Assembly: GCA_016182425.1 (NCBI GenBank)
Contig: JACPGP010000012.1
Location: forward strand, 1 to 18,068
Length of the DNA stretch: 18,068 nt
Direction: 5' to 3'
DNA from: Candidatus Levyibacteriota bacterium
GTDB lineage: Bacteria > Patescibacteria > Microgenomatia > Levybacterales > UBA12049
Each line of letters opens with the position of its first letter. Within the stretch, counting starts at the first letter, position 1. Both the position numbers and the translations under genes were made by a program. Positions 1 through 5,832 of the stretch are shown in pieces. Under the pieces are notes generated by a model that saw only the letters and a list, made by a program, of their open reading frames with translations, made no database searches and was not told the origin of the DNA.

Positions 1-618
<618 letters not shown>

Positions 619-648
619 TCTTTTTGAAAGAGAGAAGGTACGGTAACC

Positions 649-745
649 CGCCCTTTGAGGCGAGGTACAAAGTACACCCAAGTGGCGTGAATAGCACTTG
701 GTCCCGACTCAATCGGGACGAATCCTATTCTTTCTTTTTCCTACC
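649..745 (+). terminator. Post-16S hairpins and possible terminator
   Basis: Two adjacent perfect hairpins follow the 16S: CCAAGTG/CACTTGG (678-684 with 695-701) and GTCCCGA/TCGGGAC (701-707 with 713-719, loop CTCAA). They share base 701, so they compete at that position. A weaker CGCC/GGCG stem lies just before them. A pyrimidine-rich run, about 725-742, follows. This could end the 16S transcript or be an RNase processing structure. The U-tract is interrupted, so strong intrinsic termination is not certain. Confidence 0.5.
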
Positions 746-772
746 ACTTTCTGGTTGTTCTATCTTATAGTA

Positions 773-801
773 TTGACAAATTCCTCAATTTCTGCTAGTC
801 T
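773..801 (+). promoter_or_regulatory. Promoter of the putative ncRNA
   Basis: Consensus -35 TTGACA at 773-778, a 17-bp spacer, and -10 TAGTCT at 796-801, giving a start near 808. No credible ORF follows before the terminator at 933-979, so it probably drives a non-coding RNA. Confidence 0.6.
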
Positions 802-807
802 GGGAGT

Positions 808-979
808 AAGCCAGAATCTGCGTGTGTGGCACCCCGATGTCATATATGTCATTCTTTACGAGGAGAAGTAGCACAGTTTGCGATTTAGTATTCCAACCAA
901 ACGCTATCGTTAAGGTAGATATAGGTTGGCTCCCCGGTGGTCGATTTGCGCACACGCGCTTTTTGACCACCGGGTTTTT
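808..979 (+). ncRNA. Putative structured small RNA, about 172 nt, family unknown
   Basis: A good promoter (773-801) and a textbook terminator (933-979) bracket a region with no convincing ORF. Between them is a hairpin with a 6-bp outer stem (CCAACC 893-898 with GGTTGG 924-929), a 5x5 internal loop, a 5-bp inner stem (CTATC 904-908 with GGTAG 914-918, one wobble) and a 5-nt loop. The terminator hairpin has the same plan: a 10-bp stem, a 5x5 internal loop and a short GCGC stem. A 9-nt stretch near the 5' end (GCGTGTGTG, 820-828) can pair with CGCACACGC (949-957) in the terminator loop, allowing a pseudoknot or a switch. I see no SRP Alu/S core, tmRNA tag reading frame or RNase P core, so I do not name a family. 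It could also be a leader or attenuator, but the next gene has its own promoter. Confidence 0.5.
933..979 (+). terminator. Rho-independent terminator
   Basis: A perfect 10-bp stem CCCGGTGGTC (933-942) with GACCACCGGG (965-974) is followed directly by TTTTT (975-979). The 22-nt loop contains a small GCGC-ACAC-GCGC hairpin flanked by 5 nt on each side. Confidence 0.85.
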
Positions 980-990
980 CGTGGAAACCC

Positions 991-1019
991 TTGACAAAAG
1001 GATATATTTTGGATATATA
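991..1019 (+). promoter_or_regulatory. Leaderless promoter of the toxin-antitoxin operon
   Basis: Consensus -35 TTGACA (991-996), a 17-bp spacer and -10 TATATA (1014-1019). The expected start (about 1026) falls within two bases of the antitoxin ATG at 1028, so the mRNA would be essentially leaderless. No Shine-Dalgarno can fit. Confidence 0.75.
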
Positions 1020-1029
1020 TAAGATATAT
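1001..1029 (+). promoter_or_regulatory. Candidate antitoxin operator: three GATATAT repeats, 11-bp period
   Basis: GATATAT occurs at 1001-1007, 1012-1018 and 1023-1029, exactly 11 bp apart (about one helical turn). The repeats cover the spacer, the -10 and the start codon. RelB/DinJ-type antitoxins are ribbon-helix-helix DNA binders that repress their own operon, and tandem sites on one face of the helix suit cooperative binding. Binding itself is inferred. Confidence 0.55.
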
Positions 1030-1336
1030 GAATACTACTACCATCCATGTTAAAACAGATATCAAAACAAGAGATGATGCAAAAAAAATAGCAGAATACT
1101 TTGGGTTTAGCCTTACAGCATTGGTAAATGCGCTTCTTAAGCAAATAGTTAGGACAAAGCGTCTTGCACTTGGTATGGATGAGAGGCCTACACAATATAT
1201 GCTCGAATCGCTGAAAAAGTCGGAAGAAGATGTAAAGGCTGGAAGAGTGATATCATTTAAGTCAGGACAAGAAGCGCTTGATTATGTTAGATCCTTAATC
1301 AAAAATGGTAAAAAACGTAACCACCCAAAACGTTAA
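1028..1336 (+). CDS. RelB/DinJ-family antitoxin
   Basis: A 102-residue protein. It starts with a short beta-strand-like stretch (residues 1-9, TTTIHVKTD) followed by helices with the pattern KIAEYFGFSLTALVNALLKQ (about 19-38), the ribbon-helix-helix layout of RelB/DinJ antitoxins. The N-terminal half should dimerise and bind the operator. The charged C-terminal half (about 55-102) should wrap and neutralise the toxin encoded by the overlapping next gene. The start is fixed by the promoter, which places +1 almost on this ATG. The operon is probably autoregulated through the GATATAT repeats. The role is inferred from family resemblance and gene order. Confidence 0.8.
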   Translation: MNTTTIHVKTDIKTRDDAKKIAEYFGFSLTALVNALLKQIVRTKRLALGMDERPTQYMLESLKKSEEDVKAGRVISFKSGQEALDYVRSLIKNGKKRNHPKR

Positions 1337-1598
1337 ATTTTCAGATCGTTTTGACGATCAACTTAAAGATGTCCCAGATGAAATCAAAGAAGCATTTTTA
1401 GAATCTTTTGCCTTATTTCTTGAAGATCAAAATCATCCCTCTCTTAGAAACCATGTCTTAAAAGAAAAATTCGCAGGGTATAGAAGCATTGATATAACAG
1501 GGGATTATCGAGCGGTGTTTAAAGAAACAAAGGCAAGAAAGCAGAAAGTTATTACATTTCACATGCTTGGTACACACGAGGAGCTCTACGGAAGTTAA
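1305..1598 (+). CDS. RelE/YafQ-like toxin (ParE/RelE superfamily)
   Basis: A 97-residue protein overlapping the antitoxin gene by 32 nt in another frame, typical of translational coupling. The C-terminal half carries the superfamily signature: GYRSIDITGDYRAVFK (about 60-75) and FHMLGTHEELYG (about 85-96), comparable to the conserved strands and LGTHxxLY ending of YafQ/RelE-type ribosome-dependent mRNA endonucleases. Candidate basic and catalytic residues are Arg61, Arg69 and His90. The ending favours YafQ/RelE over ParE gyrase poisons, but this cannot be proved by eye. No separate Shine-Dalgarno is visible. The first residues (MVKNVTTQ) may be an extension. Confidence 0.8.
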   Translation: MVKNVTTQNVKFSDRFDDQLKDVPDEIKEAFLESFALFLEDQNHPSLRNHVLKEKFAGYRSIDITGDYRAVFKETKARKQKVITFHMLGTHEELYGS

Positions 1599-1616
1599 TA
1601 CCATCGGTTAGTTTTG

Positions 1617-1689
1617 AGGCGCGAAGGGGACTTGCACCCCTGAATGGCTGTTCTGCAGACAGCTGTGTTAGCTACTTCACCACCGCGCC
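1617..1689 (-). tRNA. tRNA-Cys (GCA)
   Basis: The minus strand folds as a cloverleaf: acceptor GGCGCGG with TCGCGCC (one G-U), anticodon stem GCTGT/ACAGC with loop CTGCAGA (anticodon GCA), T stem AGGGG/CCCCT with loop TGCAAGT. The discriminator base is U, as expected for Cys. CCA is not encoded. The D loop lacks an obvious GG pair. Confidence 0.9.
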
Positions 1690-1724
1690 GCGTACAAAAT
1701 AATATGCCGCAAATTTCAGAACTG

Positions 1725-1796
1725 TGGGTGCGGATAGAATCGAACTATCCACTTCTTCATTATCAGTGAAGCGTTCTACCAATGAACTACGCACCC
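1725..1796 (-). tRNA. tRNA-Ile (GAT)
   Basis: Cloverleaf on the minus strand: acceptor GGGTGCG/CGCACCC, D stem GTTC/GAAC, anticodon stem CTTCA/TGAAG with loop CTGATAA (anticodon GAT), T stem GATAG/CTATC with loop TTCGATT, discriminator A. CCA is not encoded. It lies 35 bp upstream of tRNA-Cys in the same direction, so the two are probably cotranscribed. Confidence 0.9.
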
Positions 1797-1809
1797 ATGT
1801 ACTAAGGCA

Positions 1810-1849
1810 GGCGGGTCAGTGAAGCGTCCCGCCAGTGAACTACCGACCC
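1810..1849 (-). pseudogene. Truncated tRNA-Ile-like 5' half
   Basis: The first 34 nt (minus strand, from 1849) match the first 34 nt of the adjacent tRNA-Ile at 28 positions, through the D arm into the anticodon loop (GCTTCACTGA). The tRNA similarity then stops and CCCGCC follows, which pairs with GGCGGG in the D-arm region to make a 6-bp hairpin with a 12-nt loop (1810-1833). It looks like a partial duplication of the tRNA. No T arm or 3' acceptor strand is present. Confidence 0.6.
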
Positions 1850-1861
1850 AAGGTTTTAGCT

Positions 1862-1890
1862 ATTATAACAAAATTAGAAAACGTACAAAA
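1862..1890 (-). promoter_or_regulatory. Promoter upstream of the tRNA cluster
   Basis: The minus strand has a perfect -10 TATAAT (1862-1867) with a poor -35 (TTTTGT, 1885-1890, 17-bp spacer). The start would be near 1855, six bases before the tRNA-like half. It overlaps the 3' end of the MFS gene. Confidence 0.45.
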
Positions 1891-2473
1891 GGTAGGGGAT
1901 TGTTGCAATAAGGTTAATAATTGCTGCGATCAGAAAAAGCACCTGAAAACCAAAAGTATTGGCAATAAATCCTCCCAGAGCTGTGGCCAGCGCAATGCAG
2001 GTAAATTGCGCGCCGTCTGCCAGGCTCCACTCGGTTGATTCTTTATTTTTATCCAAATGCACAGAAAAAAGGCTGTTTTTGGCCGGCGTTGCCAGGCCTA
2101 GGCCAACTCCCGCAATGGCAAAAGAAAAATAGACGTGCATAATGTTGGCGGAAAATGCCATACCTAGATAGGCAAGGCTGGTACAAATCATGCCAACAAT
2201 AGTAATTGAAAATTTTTGTTTGTCTGTGCTGCCTTTTAGGTACCGGCCGGAAATAAGTTCAAAAATCACCCGGCTAACAAAGTAGACGCTAAAGGAAAAT
2301 CCTGCTTGTTCAATGGTGCTGCCTGGAATATATTTGACCACAAAAATCGAGAGGAGCGGAATTGCTAAATACCAGCCAGACCACAAAAATGATTCGGAGA
2401 CAATGTAGGCTTTGACAATGGGGTTGATCACAAAATGCGAAGGGTTTCGTCCCAAAAATGATTCTTTAAGCAT
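1874..2473 (-). CDS. Half-size MFS-like membrane protein (six TM)
   Basis: A 199-residue protein with about six hydrophobic segments (roughly 30-46, 56-75, 89-108, 111-130, 152-171, 174-198). The loop after segment two (SGRYLKGSTDKQKF) resembles a degenerate MFS motif A, and segment four has glycine-rich GVGLGLATPAKN. Full MFS carriers have 12 segments and about 400 residues, so this is half of one. No second half lies on either side: 1797-1873 holds only a tRNA remnant and promoter, and upstream is the carbonic-anhydrase-like gene. It may act as a dimer of halves or be a reduced relic. The substrate is unknown. The start is supported by a -10 five bases upstream. Confidence 0.7.
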   Translation of the reverse strand: MLKESFLGRNPSHFVINPIVKAYIVSESFLWSGWYLAIPLLSIFVVKYIPGSTIEQAGFSFSVYFVSRVIFELISGRYLKGSTDKQKFSITIVGMICTSLAYLGMAFSANIMHVYFSFAIAGVGLGLATPAKNSLFSVHLDKNKESTEWSLADGAQFTCIALATALGGFIANTFGFQVLFLIAAIINLIATIPYLLYVF

Positions 2474-2478
2474 AATAT

Positions 2479-2508
2479 ATTGTATGCATAGTTAGCTTAC
2501 TTTTTCAA
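2479..2508 (-). promoter_or_regulatory. Probable leaderless promoter of the MFS-like gene
   Basis: Minus-strand -10 TACAAT (2479-2484) lies 5 bp before the ATG at 2473. A possible -35 TTGAAA (2503-2508) has an 18-bp spacer and overlaps the 3' end of the upstream gene. Confidence 0.45.
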
Positions 2509-2857
2509 ATGCGCCGCTTAAGTCAAGAAAATAGAGGTCAACTGTAAGATAGGGATACTTTGCCAGAATTTCCTCTTTAGCTTTGTGAAGCTCTTTTGCA
2601 TGTTTTTTGGGCGTGCTTGCCGTCCCATATGCTCCACACTCTTGGTGGTGTATAAGAATAACGTATTTGACGTCATGTAGTTTTACAGATATAGCAATTT
2701 GTTTAAGGATTGTTTTAAGATTTTTTGTTGATCCCGCAAAGCCAACGTAGTCGTATGTTTTGTCTTTAAGATTTGTATCAAGAAAGTCACGAATGTATTT
2801 CTGAAACCGAAAATCAATACAGGCAATGACAATTGCATCGCACGGGTGTTTTGCCAT
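2492..2857 (-). CDS. Minimal beta-carbonic-anhydrase-like zinc protein
   Basis: 121 residues from the ATG at 2857. It carries the beta-carbonic anhydrase zinc-site pattern: CIDFR (Cys13, Asp15, Arg17) and HHQECGAYG (His71, Cys74), plus GFAGS (39-43) where the family has its NAG loop. Family members usually have about 200 residues, so this is a reduced form lacking the N-terminal helices and the C-terminal part. It may catalyse CO2 hydration, or be a related hydrolase or binding protein. The family also includes non-anhydrase members. A longer reading from 2902 is possible but would run across the promoter elements. It diverges from the CofE-like gene with 18 bp between start codons. Confidence 0.7.
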   Translation of the reverse strand: MAKHPCDAIVIACIDFRFQKYIRDFLDTNLKDKTYDYVGFAGSTKNLKTILKQIAISVKLHDVKYVILIHHQECGAYGTASTPKKHAKELHKAKEEILAKYPYLTVDLYFLDLSGAFEKVS

Positions 2858-2875
2858 AATGGTATAATAACACAA
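2858..2875. promoter_or_regulatory. Divergent promoter with overlapping, near-symmetric -10 elements
   Basis: The plus strand has TATAAT at 2863-2868, seven bases before the ATG at 2876. The minus strand has TATTAT over 2864-2869, six bases before the ATG at 2857. Both starts would be leaderless. No clear -35 is visible on either side. Confidence 0.6.
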
Positions 2876-3619
2876 ATGCAAGTTAATGTAATCAAAACTC
2901 ACAAAATTACCGGAAGCGACAAAGATGTTTTTGCGGTTTTAGATAAATATCTGCCCGAAGTTTCCGAAGGATCAATAGTTGTTGTCACATCAAAAATTCT
3001 CTCTATTATTGAAGGAAGAGTGGTCAAAATCGGCGATGTGTCAAAAGAAGAGTTGGTGGCACAAGAAGCAGAGTTTTATTTACCTGCTGATCCAAAATAT
3101 CATTTTTCTCTCACCATTAAAAATAGTCTGCTTATTCCAAGCGCTGGGATTGATGAGTCAAATGGCAACGGCTATTATGTGTTGTGGCCAAAAGATCCGC
3201 AAAAATGGGCAAACGATATTAGAGATTATCTTGTCAAAAAATTCCACCTTAAAAATATCGGAGTTATTATCACCGACAGTAAAACTACACCCTTGCGGTG
3301 GGGGGTAACGGGTGCTGCAATTGCTTATAGTGGTTTTATGCCGCTTAATGACCAGGTGGGGACTCCAGATGTTTTTGGTAGAGTAATGCAGGCTACAAAA
3401 GTAAACGTGATGGACGGGCTGTCTGCTGCAGCAGTTGTGGTGATGGGGGAAAGCAGCGAGCAGACCCCCCTTGCAGTTATTGAAGACGCGCCATTTGTAC
3501 AATTTGTAAACCGCAATCCAACAGCAGAAGAGCTACAAGCTCTTAAAATAAACCTAAAAGATGATCTCTACGCCCCGCTTTTAAAAAGTGTGGAGTGGAA
3601 AAAAGGAAAGAATGATTAG
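2876..3619 (+). CDS. CofE-like gamma-glutamyl ligase
   Basis: 247 residues from the ATG at 2876, chosen because the -10 at 2863-2868 puts +1 there; an in-frame ATG at 2846 lies upstream of that promoter. Family features of coenzyme F420-0:L-glutamate ligase include VVVTSKILSIIEGRVV near the N-terminus, GIDESNGNG, then GVIITDSKTTPLRWGVTGAA, and PDVFGRVMQAT with the following AAAVVVMGESSEQTP. CofE adds glutamate through a gamma-linkage to F420-0 using GTP and divalent metal. No other F420 gene is in this window, so the acceptor may be different; databases often call CPR relatives putative folate-metabolism gamma-glutamate ligases. The length matches the family. The 3' end overlaps the convergent next gene by 4 bp. 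Confidence 0.8.
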   Translation: MQVNVIKTHKITGSDKDVFAVLDKYLPEVSEGSIVVVTSKILSIIEGRVVKIGDVSKEELVAQEAEFYLPADPKYHFSLTIKNSLLIPSAGIDESNGNGYYVLWPKDPQKWANDIRDYLVKKFHLKNIGVIITDSKTTPLRWGVTGAAIAYSGFMPLNDQVGTPDVFGRVMQATKVNVMDGLSAAAVVVMGESSEQTPLAVIEDAPFVQFVNRNPTAEELQALKINLKDDLYAPLLKSVEWKKGKND

Positions 3620-4656
3620 GGTACAAGCGCGTTCCTCAGGATAGCAAAGTCTACAAAGTTAACCTTATCATCTTTGTTAAAGTCTGCTTTTTTAGTAGAA
3701 ATTTTTCCAAGATATTCATCTCTCCAAATATTGTAGTCTAATATGTTGACTATGTTATTCCCATCGGCATCACCAGGTGTTACTGAAGGTTGGGCAGTGC
3801 AGGGATTTGCGTCACTGGAGAGATAGTCTGTGCAGATGGCCTGATTGGTGCTTTCGCTTGTGTCTTTAAGAAAAAGAGAATAATCTTGGCCATTAATTAA
3901 CTTATCTTTATTTAAGTCTGCAACGCTGTCATATTTTGGATCGTTGGTGGTGCAGCTGGTACCAAATGAAGCGGTTATTCGGTTATAGAGAATTCCACAT
4001 GCAGTTGTTGGTGGGGTTGCTGTTGGTGGAGCAATAGTAGGGGTGGCGTTAGACACGACAGTAAGTTGTATATCGGCATTTTGTTGGTTTTCAAGCAGGT
4101 TTTCTTGGCCAAGTGCTGTTGCCTCCACATTTTGGAAGCGTATGTCAGAAAACCCGTCAGCTGCTCCAACAAGTCTGATTGTTGCAATTTTAACTTTACC
4201 AGTTGCCGTGTTTCCTAGCGTATCAACTGCAGCATAGCGGTAAATACTCTCCGATACGTCATTTCGTAATTGATTATTAAATACATTTTCCAAAATTGTA
4301 TTTTGTAACTTAACAATATCACTATTGCTACTAATAATTTCAAAGCTAAGCCCTGTTATTTTTTGCTCGCCTGCTTCTAGATATATATCTACATCTGCAG
4401 ATTGATTAAGCGTAAGTTGTTTTATTGGGGTAGAGAGCGCAAGGCTAATTGTATTAGTTGTAGGGAAAGGTAAGGAAGGTGGGGAAGTAACTTCGGAAGC
4501 TCGTTGTTTGTAGCTGGTTTGCCTTTGCGAAATAAAAACTGTTAAGCCAAGTGCGACAATAAGAAGTACTGCTATCAGCAGGTTTCTTTTAGTATGGTCT
4601 AAAGAGTTAATAAATTCTCTAAATTTAATAAACACAAAAACTGCTACAATCAGCAT
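3616..4656 (-). CDS. Membrane-anchored cohesin-dockerin protein
   Basis: 346 residues: an N-terminal hydrophobic anchor (about 25-43), the juxtamembrane motif RQTSYKQRAS (45-54), a cohesin-like beta domain (about 68-200, with ITGLSFEI and the RYAAVD...GKVKIATI pattern also seen in the 6990-7838 protein), a short P/T linker (204-217), an isolated EF-hand-like loop (247-261, DLNKDKLINGQDYSLF) and a C-terminal dockerin (295-346) with GDADGNNIVNILDYNIWRDE and DFNKDDKVNFVDF. It should sit on the outer face of the membrane and could both bind and be bound. The start is uncertain: a promoter (4654-4681) would place +1 at about 4647, which favours GTG at 4635 and removes a redundant hydrophobic stretch. 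Confidence 0.8.
   Translation of the reverse strand: MLIVAVFVFIKFREFINSLDHTKRNLLIAVLLIVALGLTVFISQRQTSYKQRASEVTSPPSLPFPTTNTISLALSTPIKQLTLNQSADVDIYLEAGEQKITGLSFEIISSNSDIVKLQNTILENVFNNQLRNDVSESIYRYAAVDTLGNTATGKVKIATIRLVGAADGFSDIRFQNVEATALGQENLLENQQNADIQLTVVSNATPTIAPPTATPPTTACGILYNRITASFGTSCTTNDPKYDSVADLNKDKLINGQDYSLFLKDTSESTNQAICTDYLSSDANPCTAQPSVTPGDADGNNIVNILDYNIWRDEYLGKISTKKADFNKDDKVNFVDFAILRNALVP
4645..4650 (+). promoter_or_regulatory. Possible -10 of the O-antigen-ligase-like gene
   Basis: TACAAT at 4645-4650 predicts a start near 4657, three bases before the ATG at 4660. No good -35 is visible. It lies inside the 5' end of the divergent gene. Confidence 0.4.
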
Positions 4657-4681
4657 ATAATGTTTCTTTCTTACTTGTCAA
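4654..4681 (-). promoter_or_regulatory. Promoter of the cohesin-dockerin gene
   Basis: Minus strand: TTGACA (4676-4681), a 16-bp spacer and TATATG (4654-4659). It overlaps the first codons of the divergent plus-strand gene. The two annotated start codons are only 3 bp apart. Confidence 0.5.
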
Positions 4682-5832
4682 TAGGGAATTGTATTATTTT
4701 TCTCTTGCTTATTTTGCCGTTTATCTTTATACCCACTGTGTATAACCCATATGAGTTGCCAAAATATATACTCTATATTATTGGGGTAATTTTTATTTCA
4801 ACAGTAACATTTATAGAAAAATATCGGGAAAATAAGTCTTTTATTACATTTCAAGATATAATAACGCAGTTAGTTTTGGTCTACATGATTGTGGTTTTTG
4901 TTGCAAACCTTTTGGGCGTTGATTCGGCAACGTCAATGCGGGGAAGTACTTTTAGGCATCAGGGGTTTCTCTTGCTTTTTGCAAATGTTTTGCTTGTTTT
5001 GTTGCTTCGGTCATTTTCAAAAGAAAAAAGAGAAGATATATTTTTATTTTTTCGCAGTGGTATTTTTTTCTCCGTACTTTTTATTTGTCTTTTTTCTCTC
5101 TGGCAGGCTGTTTTAACTTTTGTGTTTCATTATGGTGGCGTGCCATTGTATCAGGGACGAATTGTTGGCACATTTGGCAACCCTAATTTTTTAGGTGGGT
5201 ATCTGGTAATGGTATTGCCGTTTATTCTTTGGAACAAGAAATATATTTATTTAAAAATAATTCTTGTTTTAATGATAGTTACAGTTATTTTTCTTACCGC
5301 TTCAAGAGCAGCAATGATAGGCTTGGGGTTCGTCTTTTTAGCTTATGGATTTTCTCTTTCATTTTCACCTGGGAGGTGGAATACGTTTGCACCTAGGGGA
5401 AACTGGTGGTTTAGAAGGATAATTATGGTGATCGCGTTTTTGATTTTGATTGCAAGCGTTGCCATGCTTCAATTGCGGCAGTCTAGTTGGGATAACAGGA
5501 TGATTATTTGGCAGGGAGGATTAGAAGCTTTTTTGCGCCGGCCCATCTTAGGCTACGGGCAGGAAAACTTTGAACTGGCATTCACAAAAGTACGATTTTT
5601 TAACGTAGATAACGCTCATAATATCTTTTTAGAGATAGCAGTTTCCTCGGGAATTGTTGGACTTTCACTTTTTTTAGTTATTTTTTTTCTTGCTTTCAAA
5701 AGAGCATCACTTCCTGTAAAAACTTCGCTGTTTACGTTTATTGTTATTGCTCAATTTAATCCATTGTCAGTAGTTCACATTGTGCTTTTTTGGTTTCTAG
5801 TCTCCTTCACGGACAGCAAAATTTTGAAGTAG
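4660..5832 (+). CDS. O-antigen ligase / Wzy-like polytopic membrane protein
   Basis: 390 residues, about ten or more hydrophobic segments. Hallmarks of the O-antigen ligase/polymerase (Wzy_C) family are GTFGNPNFLGGYL (about 169-181), LTASRAAM, a large non-membrane loop with WDNRMIIWQGGLEAFLRRP and ILGYGQENF, and NAHNIFLEIAVSSG containing the conserved loop histidine. Members transfer or polymerise undecaprenyl-linked glycans: WaaL on lipid A, Wzy on repeat units, PglL onto Ser/Thr of proteins. No lipid A genes are visible here, and its neighbours are secreted proteins with long Pro/Thr linkers, so protein O-glycosylation or surface-glycan polymerisation are both possible. No glycosyltransferase is adjacent. 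The 3' end overlaps the convergent cohesin-dockerin gene by 36 bp. Confidence 0.75.
   Translation: MFLSYLSIGNCIIFLLLILPFIFIPTVYNPYELPKYILYIIGVIFISTVTFIEKYRENKSFITFQDIITQLVLVYMIVVFVANLLGVDSATSMRGSTFRHQGFLLLFANVLLVLLLRSFSKEKREDIFLFFRSGIFFSVLFICLFSLWQAVLTFVFHYGGVPLYQGRIVGTFGNPNFLGGYLVMVLPFILWNKKYIYLKIILVLMIVTVIFLTASRAAMIGLGFVFLAYGFSLSFSPGRWNTFAPRGNWWFRRIIMVIAFLILIASVAMLQLRQSSWDNRMIIWQGGLEAFLRRPILGYGQENFELAFTKVRFFNVDNAHNIFLEIAVSSGIVGLSLFLVIFFLAFKRASLPVKTSLFTFIVIAQFNPLSVVHIVLFWFLVSFTDSKILK

Noticed and set aside
808..979. Identity as SRP RNA, tmRNA, RNase P RNA or 6S RNA
   Set aside because: The conserved SRP core, a tag reading frame, RNase P core blocks or a single long 6S-type hairpin were not found.
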